Part shown: one piece after another, positions 56,643-64,000 of the stretch
Position numbering within the stretch: position 1 is the first letter of the stretch
How the letters are laid out: each line of letters begins with the position of its first letter
Assembly: GCF_900176515.1 (NCBI RefSeq)
Contig: NZ_FWXV01000010.1
Span: 372,001 to 436,000 of the forward strand
Reading direction: 5' to 3'
Length of the DNA: 64,000 nucleotides
DNA from: Kibdelosporangium aridum
GTDB taxonomy: Bacteria; Actinomycetota; Actinomycetes; Mycobacteriales; Pseudonocardiaceae
Program-made: the position numbers and the translations under genes
Notes under the pieces: model-generated
What the model was told of the DNA's origin: nothing
Databases searched by the model: none
Seen by the model: the letters and a program-made list of their open reading frames with translations, nothing else

Positions 56643-57937
56643 ACGACCACGCCGTCCCTGGCGACGACGTTGCCGCCGATCATGACCATGCGGACATTGT
56701 CGAGGTTCGCGGGATCCGTCACCACCAGATCCGCGATCGCGCCGGGTACGACGCGGCCGCGCCGAGGTGCCAGCCCCGGAATGGCGTCCGCGACATTGGC
56801 CGTCGCCATCGCGATCGCCGCGGGCAGGCTCACCACTCCGGCCTTGGCCGCCCGGTCGATGGCCAGCAGGATCGAATCGTGGTGACCACCCGCGTAGTCG
56901 GTCGAGATCGTGTCGACCAACCCGGCCTCGAACAGCGCGTAGAGCAGTTCTGGCCCGGTGGTCAGCCGTCGCGCGCCGAAGGTGTCCAAAGTGGATACAT
57001 CGACGATCGCACCCATCGCCTTGAGTCGTTCCGCGTGCTCCAGCGCCTCACGTAGGTCGAAGCTGGAGTGGTTGGAGTGGCCTGCGATCAACCGCACTCC
57101 GGTGGCGGCGACGGCGGCTACCTGAGTCATCGACGCCGCCGCGTTGTGCACCAGCACCGGCACGTCGAGCTGACCGGCCAGCTCGGCTGCCTCGGCGATA
57201 CCTCGCAGCGCGACGTCGAAAGCAGGCAGCACGATGCCCGAAACGATCTCACGGGCCTCCTCGACTGACAGCTTGCCGGCGAGTCCAGCCGCGTCCAGTG
57301 CTTCCGCCACCGCGTCCGGGTCGAAGGCTGAAGCAAAGATGTGCCTGCCAAGGACCGCGATCTTCAAGGCGTTCGCCTGGCGGGGCGTGATCGTCACCCC
57401 GGTACGTTTCTCGATCTCGGCGGGGATGTACATGTAGCTCGCGCCACCGCCGCCGAGCGTGTGCCCCGCCCCGATCTCCCCCAGGGCGACCGCTCCTGCC
57501 GCGACCGCCTGTCGCGCGGTGAAAGCACGGTTCGCTTCGGCCAGTCCGCCGCCGTCGGCGATGGTCGCGGCCGCCAGGCATGCAGGTGTGTTACAGGAAG
57601 CCAGTTTGACGTTGGTCGGGTGGGCTTGCTCTCCAGGGAGGACGAACCCGTCGACGCACAGGACCGTGGTCGTTCCTTCCAGCAGGTGCCGGTCGAGGTT
57701 GGCCCGCACCTGCTCGCGGGACAGGCCTTCATGTCCACTCGGGAACAGCGGACCGTACGCGGTGCCGTGGGTATGGTTGTTGATCAGCCCAGGAATCACC
57801 ACCATTCCGGCGTTTTCGGCTTGCGAAGGGCGGATCTCGCGAATCGTGTCGCCCTCGATGACGATGTCGACGTCTTGCCGCACTGGCGTTCCCTGACCGT
57901 CGATCAGGTCGTAGCCCTGCAGAACCGTGGTACTCAT
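56639..57937 (-). CDS. Amidohydrolase-family metal-dependent hydrolase
   Basis: This 432-residue TIM-barrel amidohydrolase has the metal motif IPGLINNHTHGTAYG (H-x-H), ALGEIGAGHTLGGGGASYMY with a ligand-rich EIGAGH, DVPVLVHNAA, RLIAGHSNHSSF and ISTDYAGGHHDSI with the catalytic Asp. The C-terminal ADLVVTDPANLDNVRMVMI matches the composite-domain end of the family. The substrate is a cyclic or acyl amide of unknown type. It is translationally coupled to the FAD oxidase (ATGA) and to LacI (ATGA). A deaminase role is possible. Confidence 0.85.
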   Translation of the reverse strand: MSTTVLQGYDLIDGQGTPVRQDVDIVIEGDTIREIRPSQAENAGMVVIPGLINNHTHGTAYGPLFPSGHEGLSREQVRANLDRHLLEGTTTVLCVDGFVLPGEQAHPTNVKLASCNTPACLAAATIADGGGLAEANRAFTARQAVAAGAVALGEIGAGHTLGGGGASYMYIPAEIEKRTGVTITPRQANALKIAVLGRHIFASAFDPDAVAEALDAAGLAGKLSVEEAREIVSGIVLPAFDVALRGIAEAAELAGQLDVPVLVHNAAASMTQVAAVAATGVRLIAGHSNHSSFDLREALEHAERLKAMGAIVDVSTLDTFGARRLTTGPELLYALFEAGLVDTISTDYAGGHHDSILLAIDRAAKAGVVSLPAAIAMATANVADAIPGLAPRRGRVVPGAIADLVVTDPANLDNVRMVMIGGNVVARDGVVV

Positions 57938-58956
57938 AGCCGCTCGAACCGGAAAGGCGCCAACTCGTCGCTTCGATCCTCACCGAGCACTTCGGCCGCG
58001 ACCAGGTCGCCGACGTGCACGCAGAGCGTCGCTGCACTGTGCGAAACGGCGAAGTGGAAGTTGGGCAGTTCGAGCACGCGTCCCAGCACCGGCTTGCCGT
58101 CGAGCGGGATCGGCCGCTTGCCCACCCGTACGCTTTCGACTGTCGCAGCGCGGATCCCCGGATACACCTCGCAGGCCGCCGCCAGCACGTTCGCTGGATC
58201 GTCGTCGTCCTTGCCGTGCAACAACAATCGGCCGCCGCCGTCCGGGCGAACGTGCACGTGCGGTGCGTGGACCACCCGTGACACCGACACCGCGACCGGC
58301 GAGGTGTACACGAGCACACCGGGTTTGTTGCGCATCGGAAAGCTCAGCCCGGCCAGTTCAGCGATCTCGTTCGCTTGCGGGCCGGCGCAGTTCACGACCG
58401 CGTCAACGACAATCCGCCGCCCCGAAGCGAGGTGGACCGAACGCACCCGTCCTGCTGATGTGTCCAGGCTGGTGACGGCGTCGTCACGGACCACCTCAGT
58501 GGCCGTGGCCAGCAGACGGGCGATCATCCTTGTCGGCTCGATCCAGCCTTCCCGCGGGAAGAAGACGATCTCGTCGTCCGGGAGCACCGAGGGATCGACG
58601 TCCGGCTCAAGGCGCAGTGCTTCCGACCGGCTCAGCCAGTGCGCCTCGTACCCGTAGTGGTGAAGTCCGGCGACCCGCTGCCGCAGCCGTTCCGTGTCAC
58701 CGGCGACCCACTCCAGGTTGCCGGTCTCGTGGTACCAGTCGCCGGCCATCTTCCGGTGGGCTTCCATCCCGGCGACGTTCAGGTCGTGGTACTCCCGCGG
58801 CTGCTTGCCGCACGAGTTCGTCCAGGAGAACGTCGCCCCAGAAGTGCCGCTCCCTGGCGCGGCGGCGTCCACGACCGTGACGCTCGCGCCTCGCTTCGTC
58901 AGCGCGGCCGCCACCGCCGCGCCGTACACACCTGCACCAACAACAACCACGTTCAT
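57934..58956 (-). CDS. FAD-dependent oxidoreductase (DAO family)
   Basis: This 340-residue glycine-oxidase/D-amino-acid-oxidase-type flavoprotein has MNVVVVGAGVYGAAVAAAL for FAD binding, SGTSGATFSWTNS and VVNCAGPQANEI. RPIPLDGKPVLGRVLELPNF with SHSAATLCVHVGDLVA closes the FAD site. It is the first gene of the LacI-regulated operon and feeds or drains the amidohydrolase reaction. Oxidation of an amino or N-methyl acid is plausible. The ATG at 58956 lies 24 bp from the operator palindrome. Confidence 0.85.
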   Translation of the reverse strand: MNVVVVGAGVYGAAVAAALTKRGASVTVVDAAAPGSGTSGATFSWTNSCGKQPREYHDLNVAGMEAHRKMAGDWYHETGNLEWVAGDTERLRQRVAGLHHYGYEAHWLSRSEALRLEPDVDPSVLPDDEIVFFPREGWIEPTRMIARLLATATEVVRDDAVTSLDTSAGRVRSVHLASGRRIVVDAVVNCAGPQANEIAELAGLSFPMRNKPGVLVYTSPVAVSVSRVVHAPHVHVRPDGGGRLLLHGKDDDDPANVLAAACEVYPGIRAATVESVRVGKRPIPLDGKPVLGRVLELPNFHFAVSHSAATLCVHVGDLVAAEVLGEDRSDELAPFRFERL

Positions 58957-58980
58957 AGCGACCCCCTGCAGGGCAGAAGT

Positions 58981-59011
58981 GGTGTAACTAGTTGCTGTAA
59001 CTAGTTACACC
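58981..59011. promoter_or_regulatory. Perfect 13-bp-arm palindromic operator
   Basis: GGTGTAACTAGTT (58981-58993) and AACTAGTTACACC (58999-59011) are exact complements with a 5-bp spacer. Nested inside is TGTAACTAGTTACA (58996-59009), a perfect 14-bp palindrome shaped like a LacI-family site with TA instead of CG at the centre. It lies just upstream of the FAD oxidase - amidohydrolase - LacI operon. Confidence 0.85.
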
Positions 59012-59041
59012 ATAGGGACCGGGGCGCTGCCCGGTCAATGC

Positions 59042-60430
59042 TCAGGACGCGAGGACCTCCTGGACGACCCGTTCGGCCGACTCGAGGGCACCGTTCATCC
59101 AGCCCGGCCAGACGGACGTGTGCTCGCCTGCGAAGTGCACCCGGCCTTCGACCTGACGCATGACGGGCAGCATCCACGCCAACGTCCCCGGCGGCACCAA
59201 AGCCCAGCCACCACCGGCCCACCGGTCCCACTGCCACACCTTGTCCACAGTAGACACCAGCTGGCCGCGAAGTCCCGGCAGGGCCCGCTCGGCCAGCCGG
59301 CGAACCTCGAACCCGCCGCGTTCGGCGTACCGGACTGCCTGCTCGTCCATCATGTAGCTGTGCAGCATGCCCATCCGCTGGTCACGTTGCTGCGAGCTCG
59401 TGTTCCAGATCCGGCCGAACGCCGTGTCGCTCGCGACCAGGTTCAGGCCGCCAAGCCCTTCGGCTGACCAGAACCTCGTCCTGGTCTGGAAGTAGGTCCG
59501 AGCCGCGGGCATGTATTCCAGCTTCCCAATGGCATCCATTTTGGACTGTGAGAAGACGGCGTCGACCCGTCGCAGCGGGATGAACGGAAGCGCACAGATG
59601 ACACGGTCGGGGCGGAGCTCGTGCCGTCGTCCTGCCTCGCGGTATCCCACGGTCACTCCGGTCGAGTCCTGCGCGATGCGGACGACTTCGGTGCGGTATT
59701 TCAGCCGGCCGCCGAGCGCGGCGGCGAAGGCGTACGGCAGCCGGTCGTTGCCGCCTTCGATGCTCCCGACATTCCCCGAGGCCATCGACTCGGCCGCCAG
59801 CGCAGCCGCGGCATTCCACCTGCCCGCGTTGCCCTCAGTCGCGAACAGCCAGCTGATCCACGTCTCCGAGGCCCCCAACGACCTGAGGAACTCGGCAGCC
59901 GTGTACTTCTCGACCTCAGCTGACGATGGGACACTGCCCGGCCAGCCAGGCGTACGCGGGTCCCCCATCTTCTGAATGCCCTGCCCGAGGTAGAAACCGA
60001 ACAACGCACGCGGATCGGGCTGTTCGGACGGAGAAAGCCCGTCGAGCGGCCACGGCGTTCCAGCGGGCGGAGGAAGAAAACGCTTGCCTTGCATGAGGTA
60101 GGCGGTGATGCCGGTGTCATACGGCTTCACCGCGAGATTGAACTCGCGGATGTACTTCTGGGTATAGGAATGTGAGTCGAAGACCCGCACGGCACCCAAT
60201 TCCGCGTGACCGCCGTTGAGGAAGCCGGATCGCGCCGTCTGCACGCGCCCACCTGGCCGATCCTGCGCCTCCAACACGGTCACGTCGTAACCGTGCTTCA
60301 TCAGGTTGTAGGCGCTCGCCAAACCGGCCAGCCCCGCACCGAGCACCACTACTCGCTTGCCGCCCGCGGCCGCCGCCCCCACGAAGGGCAAAGCCGCCAG
60401 GCCGGCTATGAAATGTCGCCGCCGCACCAT
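59042..60430 (-). CDS. Exported flavin-containing amine oxidase (L-amino-acid-oxidase-like)
   Basis: The protein has 462 residues. The N-terminus MVRRRHFIAGLAALPFVGAA is a twin-arginine-type signal, fitting export of a folded flavoprotein. The FAD motif is VVVLGAGLAGLASAYNL with EAQDRPGGRVQTAR. HAELGAVRVFDSHSYTQKYI, CALPFIPLRRVDAVFS and GRVHFAGEHTSVWPGWMNGA are classical MAO/LAAO blocks. An amine or L-amino acid is oxidised to release hydrogen peroxide outside the cell. It lies 31 bp downstream of nothing on its own strand, since the palindrome at 58981 follows its stop. Confidence 0.87.
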   Translation of the reverse strand: MVRRRHFIAGLAALPFVGAAAAGGKRVVVLGAGLAGLASAYNLMKHGYDVTVLEAQDRPGGRVQTARSGFLNGGHAELGAVRVFDSHSYTQKYIREFNLAVKPYDTGITAYLMQGKRFLPPPAGTPWPLDGLSPSEQPDPRALFGFYLGQGIQKMGDPRTPGWPGSVPSSAEVEKYTAAEFLRSLGASETWISWLFATEGNAGRWNAAAALAAESMASGNVGSIEGGNDRLPYAFAAALGGRLKYRTEVVRIAQDSTGVTVGYREAGRRHELRPDRVICALPFIPLRRVDAVFSQSKMDAIGKLEYMPAARTYFQTRTRFWSAEGLGGLNLVASDTAFGRIWNTSSQQRDQRMGMLHSYMMDEQAVRYAERGGFEVRRLAERALPGLRGQLVSTVDKVWQWDRWAGGGWALVPPGTLAWMLPVMRQVEGRVHFAGEHTSVWPGWMNGALESAERVVQEVLAS

Positions 60431-60507
60431 GCCTCACAGCATGGCCCGCCCGGCGGTCCAGCGTGATCAGCTCTGCACCAATATCCCCCGACAGGTGCCC
60501 CATTTGG

Positions 60508-61110
60508 CTACTCGCGATCCAGCCACGTGCCCACGCAAGCCTCGTTGCCCTCCGGGTCGGCGAGCACCCACCACGACGGCGCGAACTCGTCGGTCACCAA
60601 CGTTCCGCCAGCGGCAATCGCGGCGGCGACCCGTGCCTCACCTTGATCATGCGGCACGTAGACATCCACGTGCATCCGGCTGCGCCGGATATCCGATTGC
60701 TGAAACCAGACCGGCGGCCCGCTGCGGCGCGGGTCGACCAGGTCCTCGTCACCCCATTCGGTGTAGCCGAGAACCGCACGCCAGAACGGCATGACCTCGG
60801 GGATACCAAGAGCGTCGATCGAGATCTGAACCCGCTGCGGAGCGACCGGAACCGACGCCATACCCGATTTCCGCGCCACGGCCGAAATCCGTCGTGCCAA
60901 CTCGGCATCGGGCTCAGTCAGGCGCACTGTCACGCCGTCCGGCCGGATGTCGACATCGGCCTGCTTGCCTTCCAGCATCGGGCAGATGGACTGGGCAAAG
61001 TGCGCTCCGGCGGCGAACGAACCCGTCATGAAGTGGGCGCACGCCTCGTCACCGACAAGCACACGCCAGTCCTCGACACCTTGGGACTCGTGGAACTCCC
61101 GCGCTCGCAT
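60508..61110 (-). CDS. VOC protein with N-terminal pterin-dehydratase-like domain
   Basis: The protein has 200 residues. Residues 1-95 (HFMTGSFAAGAHFAQSICPM, DIRPDGVTVRLTEPDAELAR) have the beta-alpha pattern of 4a-hydroxytetrahydrobiopterin dehydratase, but the usual H-H-P-D active-site pair is replaced by KQADVDI. Residues ~100-200 are one VOC module (VQISIDALGIPEVMPFWRAV, SRMHVDVYVPHDQGEARVAA, WWVLADPEGNEACVGTW). The PCD-VOC pairing is found in actinobacteria, and its reaction is not known to me. The ATG at 61110 opens MRAREFHESQG. The chitinase-fusion terminator precedes it. Confidence 0.75.
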   Translation of the reverse strand: MRAREFHESQGVEDWRVLVGDEACAHFMTGSFAAGAHFAQSICPMLEGKQADVDIRPDGVTVRLTEPDAELARRISAVARKSGMASVPVAPQRVQISIDALGIPEVMPFWRAVLGYTEWGDEDLVDPRRSGPPVWFQQSDIRRSRMHVDVYVPHDQGEARVAAAIAAGGTLVTDEFAPSWWVLADPEGNEACVGTWLDRE

Positions 61111-61125
61111 ACTGCCGTATTGTGG

Positions 61126-61159
61126 TGCCCCCAAAGCGGCTTTCGCCACTTTGGGGGCA
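61126..61159 (-). terminator. Hairpin terminator of the lectin-chitinase gene
   Basis: TGCCCCCAAAG (61126-61136) pairs perfectly with CTTTGGGGGCA (61149-61159) around a 12-base loop. It lies just after the stop of the minus-strand gene ending at 61166. Confidence 0.85.
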
Positions 61160-61165
61160 ACAGGT

Positions 61166-64000
61166 TCAGCTGGTGAATCCGGTGGCCGCGTTGAGCAAGG
61201 TCGAGGCCAGGTCATCGGCTTCCAGCGAGTACATCATGATCCCGCCGAGCCGTTTGTTCTTGATGTACTGCCGTTTCGCGGTGAGCGAGCGGGGTTGCTC
61301 GATGCTGTAGAAGTTCTGGCCGTCGTACACCCACGAGCCGCCGGTCTGCTGGTCGTAGAACAAGCTCCCCAGCTTCCCGGCCGCCTGCAACTCCTTGTAC
61401 ATCGCCACACCCGGCTGCTGGGAGAAGGCGAACGGCGCCGTCGGCCCGGTCACTGACTGGTACCGGCCGTGCTTCCCGTTGTCCGGCACGCCAGTCCATC
61501 CGCGACCGTAAAGCGGAACACCCAACGCGATCTTCTCGTTCGGGAAACCACGCATCAGGTAGTTGTTGACCGCGTCGTTCACGGTCAACCCGGTTCGCGC
61601 GGCCGGGCTTTCGGCTGAGTCGTACAGCGGTGCCTGGAAGTTCGTCGGACCGGTCGTCTCCCACGCGCCGTGCATGTCGTACGTCATCACGTTCGCCATG
61701 TCCAGGACCTGCCCGAGCTGGTCGACTTGGAGCTCGTCGATGTCGCCAGGCCCGGCGGGCAGCGCCGCGGTCAGCCGCACGTGTCCCTTGCCCAAGGCGT
61801 CCAGCTGGTTGCGGAACTCCTTGAGCAGCAAGGTGAAGTTCGCGGTGTCCTGCGGGCTGGTGTGGTTGCCCGCGTGGCCGTTCGCGCTCGCCGGGAACTC
61901 CCAGTCGATGTCGAACCCGTCGAAGATCCCCGCCGCCACACCGGTTCCGCCTGCCGGATCGTCACCGATCTTCGGCAGGTTTCCCTTGATGTACATGTCG
62001 ATGCACGACGACACGAACTTCTTGCGGGACGCGTCGGTGGCTCCCGCGTCGGAGAAGTGCTTCGAATACGTCCACCCACCGATCGACAGCAGGATCTTCA
62101 ACGCCGGGTATTTCGCCTTGAGCTTCCTCAGCTGGTTGAAATTGCCCTTCAGCGGCTGTTCCCACTGATCAGCCACACCGTCGACGCTGATGTCGCTGGT
62201 GAACCCTCGCTGGTAGTCAGCCCACGCGTCGGAGGCACCGTCGTTTCCTGTCGTATCGCTCTCGTCCGACGACCCGGCTTTGTTGGCCGCGAAGCAGGTC
62301 AGGTTGACCGGGTCGATGTTCTCGAACGCGTACACCATCGTGGTGAGTTTGCCCGCGATACCGCGCCCGTCGAGGCTCTTGGGGTAGAGCTCGTTGGCGT
62401 AGATCGACCAGCTCGGGAAGTACGCCGTGCGTTCGGCAGGCTGACCAGGGTCTGGCAACGTGATCAGCTCGTCGTGGTCCGGCTCCTCGTACGGCGGCAC
62501 CGGGGCGCCAGTCGGGTCGTACGGGGTGAACATCCACTGCTGGTTCGCCGCTGCCGAACAGTTCCAGACGATCATTCTGCCGTCGTCGGGGTTGGCCGGA
62601 CCGCGCTCGATGTCCATGCACAGCTCCGGATGCGGCACGCTGTGCAGCAGCACTTGACCGTCGTCCAACTGCTCCGGCTGCCAGAGCTGGCTGTCCTGGC
62701 CCGTGCAGTCGAACAGCACGAGATCACGGCCCGGGCCGACGTTCTCGTTGCTGTTGTGGATATCGATGCATCGGCCGCTGGACACGCCCTTGAACGACAC
62801 CGTGTCGTAAGTGCCGTGGTCGTGCCACTGCGGCACCCAGCCCTGGTTGGCGCCACCGGTGCGGTGGAAGGAGATCAGCGCGGTGCCGTTGCCGGTCTTC
62901 TCCTTCTCCGCGTCGACGACACCACCGTTGCGGACGCTTTCCAGCGTGAAGGGCCCAGGAACACCGGCCGACAGTTTCTCCGGCGACTTGCTGGCACTGG
63001 AGTTGGTGTTGGCAGGCGTGAACACCCAGCGCGAGTTCGGCGTGTTCTGGCACGGATACATGATCACTGCCGTGTCGTTGCTCGGGTTCGACTGACCGCC
63101 GCGAACGTTCAGGCAGTCGTCCAGGTTCTCCGCGCTGCGCAGCTGGTATTCGCTGTTGCCGAGATACTCGCGCCAGAAGCGCTGGTTACGGTTGTTGGTA
63201 CACGGCTGGATCGTCTGACCGCCGGATCCCGCGGACTGCATGCACATGCCGCTCTGTCTGCCGACGAACCGCACTGTTCCGTCGTTGTACTGCTCCACTT
63301 CCCAGCTCTGGTTGGCTCCGCCGTTGCGCCTGCTGCTGATGATCGGCGTTCCGATAGAGGTGTTCGCCCGCGTGACATCCAGCACGCCACCTGCCGCCAT
63401 GCTCTCCAAGGCCCGGTCGGCCGAGTAGAGGTCCCGCGGTTCGGCGCCCGCGCGCAACTGGCCGGCGAGTACCGGCAAGTGGTCGGACACACCGGCGGTT
63501 TGCTGGTCAAGGACATTCACCTGGACACCAGGGTGGACACCGCCTGAGTAGACGAACCAGTCCAGCTCGTTCAACGACGCCGGCCGAGTCGCGCGACCGG
63601 ACCCGTAGATCGCGGCACCGGCGGGCAGCGCGCCGTTGTTCACGCTGTTGGGTTGCCGGTTGAAGTCGCCCATGGCGATCCACTCGTGGTTGGCGCCTTG
63701 TGTCTGTACGAACTGGTCGATGTTGGCCAGCAGACCTGGCGCGTCATTGCCACCTCCGGACAGGGCGTGGATGTTGAAGTACCACGTCGTGCCGAACCGC
63801 AGACCCAGCGCGGCGCGGGCCGCGAATCCGGTTTGCGGGCCGAGCGGATTGGGCACGATGACAACATCGTCAGCCGGCCTGTCGGTGACCATGGCGAGGT
63901 TGACCCGTCCGCCGCCCCATGTGTCCGCGTTGGTGTCCGTCTGCAGGAAGTAGACGTCGAAGAAGCCGTGCCCCGCGGTCCATTGGCTGTGCCGCACCTG
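61166..64000 (-). CDS. CdtB-like nuclease / double ricin-B lectin / GH18 chitinase fusion (5' end beyond window)
   Basis: The 944 visible residues hold four parts. Residues ~1-185 are a DNase I-fold (EEP) domain closest in pattern to CdtB: GGGRVNLAMVTDRPADDVVI, FNIHALSGGGNDAPG with the catalytic His, IAMGDFNRQPNS with Asp and Asn, and AGVSDHLPVLAG with the Asp-His pair. Residues ~205-335 and ~350-495 are two ricin-B beta-trefoils (QSWEVEQYNDGTVRFVG; CIDIHNSNE, QLWQPEQLDDGQVLLHS). Residues ~522-944 are a GH18 chitinase with ILLSIGGWTYSKHF and FDGFDIDWEF (D-x-x-D-x-D-x-E intact). All active-site residues I can check are present. The codon before 63997 is CAG in frame, so the gene continues past the edge; a signal peptide is expected there. 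It is probably a secreted effector against chitin-bearing organisms. Confidence 0.88.
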   Translation of the reverse strand, partial: QVRHSQWTAGHGFFDVYFLQTDTNADTWGGGRVNLAMVTDRPADDVVIVPNPLGPQTGFAARAALGLRFGTTWYFNIHALSGGGNDAPGLLANIDQFVQTQGANHEWIAMGDFNRQPNSVNNGALPAGAAIYGSGRATRPASLNELDWFVYSGGVHPGVQVNVLDQQTAGVSDHLPVLAGQLRAGAEPRDLYSADRALESMAAGGVLDVTRANTSIGTPIISSRRNGGANQSWEVEQYNDGTVRFVGRQSGMCMQSAGSGGQTIQPCTNNRNQRFWREYLGNSEYQLRSAENLDDCLNVRGGQSNPSNDTAVIMYPCQNTPNSRWVFTPANTNSSASKSPEKLSAGVPGPFTLESVRNGGVVDAEKEKTGNGTALISFHRTGGANQGWVPQWHDHGTYDTVSFKGVSSGRCIDIHNSNENVGPGRDLVLFDCTGQDSQLWQPEQLDDGQVLLHSVPHPELCMDIERGPANPDDGRMIVWNCSAAANQQWMFTPYDPTGAPVPPYEEPDHDELITLPDPGQPAERTAYFPSWSIYANELYPKSLDGRGIAGKLTTMVYAFENIDPVNLTCFAANKAGSSDESDTTGNDGASDAWADYQRGFTSDISVDGVADQWEQPLKGNFNQLRKLKAKYPALKILLSIGGWTYSKHFSDAGATDASRKKFVSSCIDMYIKGNLPKIGDDPAGGTGVAAGIFDGFDIDWEFPASANGHAGNHTSPQDTANFTLLLKEFRNQLDALGKGHVRLTAALPAGPGDIDELQVDQLGQVLDMANVMTYDMHGAWETTGPTNFQAPLYDSAESPAARTGLTVNDAVNNYLMRGFPNEKIALGVPLYGRGWTGVPDNGKHGRYQSVTGPTAPFAFSQQPGVAMYKELQAAGKLGSLFYDQQTGGSWVYDGQNFYSIEQPRSLTAKRQYIKNKRLGGIMMYSLEADDLASTLLNAATGFTS

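Overview
The window comes from a high-GC, mycelial-type actinomycete, most likely of the Pseudonocardiaceae (Amycolatopsis / Kibdelosporangium / Lentzea-like; this is inference from style, not a database match). The clues are strongly GC-biased third codon positions, frequent GTG starts and ATGA/GTGA gene overlaps, an AfsR/SARP regulator, Tat-type signal peptides, several NarL-type two-component pairs and many secreted hydrolases. I saw no rRNA, tRNA, CRISPR array, transposase or phage genes. LAYOUT. 0-1.4 kb: a GlxA-type regulator fragment, a DJ-1/PfpI enzyme and a stand-alone receiver protein. 1.4-1.9 kb: non-coding DNA with a degenerate 21-bp tandem repeat and a long inverted repeat. 1.9-4.2 kb: a NarL response regulator and its histidine kinase, the kinase broken by one extra base that fuses the two reading frames. 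4.2-7.7 kb: a GH94-like glycosidase and a secreted M28-like protein whose start codons interlock. 7.7-10.8 kb: ArsR + SRPBCC pair, then an HTH / Clp-N-domain / beta-lactamase-like operon behind a strong palindrome. 10.8-14.9 kb: a second two-component pair, a Tat-exported short-chain dehydrogenase, a membrane protein and an acetyltransferase. 14.8-24.5 kb: one seven-gene minus-strand operon (active Ser/Thr kinase, FN3 secreted protein, MoxR ATPase, DUF58, transglutaminase-like membrane protein, kinase-like protein, FHA protein) in which the transglutaminase and the second kinase have both lost key catalytic residues. 24.8-27.5 kb: two secreted cell-wall hydrolase-like proteins (lytic transglycosylase-like and M23) that share a C-terminal array of five 50-residue repeats. 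27.6-30.3 kb: an AfsR/SARP regulator. 30.3-36.8 kb: stress and hydrolase genes (DinB, Ohr, epoxide-hydrolase-like, CGNR regulator, tannase-like, twin alpha/beta hydrolases, OhrR-like MarR). 36.8-39.5 kb: an ABC-F ATPase with a leader peptide and hairpin, a MarR regulator and a VOC protein. 39.8-41.7 kb: a secreted beta-helix glycosidase behind a CebR-like operator. 41.7-46 kb: gene remnants, TetR + SDR, an acetyltransferase, a decayed TetR and a phosphoesterase. 46-54 kb: acyl-CoA catabolism (acyl-CoA dehydrogenase, racemase, an internally deleted acyl-CoA ligase; AraC regulator; SDR, SRPBCC, thiolase, MaoC). 54-61 kb: GMC oxidoreductase, a LacI-controlled amidohydrolase/FAD-oxidase operon with a 13-bp-arm operator, a flavin amine oxidase and a pterin-dehydratase-like/VOC protein. 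61.2-64 kb: the most striking gene, a partial secreted-type protein joining a CdtB-like (DNase I-fold) nuclease, two ricin-B lectin domains and a GH18 chitinase. HOW THE PARTS WORK TOGETHER. Much of the window deals with the cell envelope and the extracellular space: wall hydrolases, glycan-degrading enzymes, a kinase/MoxR envelope operon and a lectin-chitinase-nuclease effector. The rest is catabolism under local one-component regulators whose palindromic operators can be read directly from the DNA.
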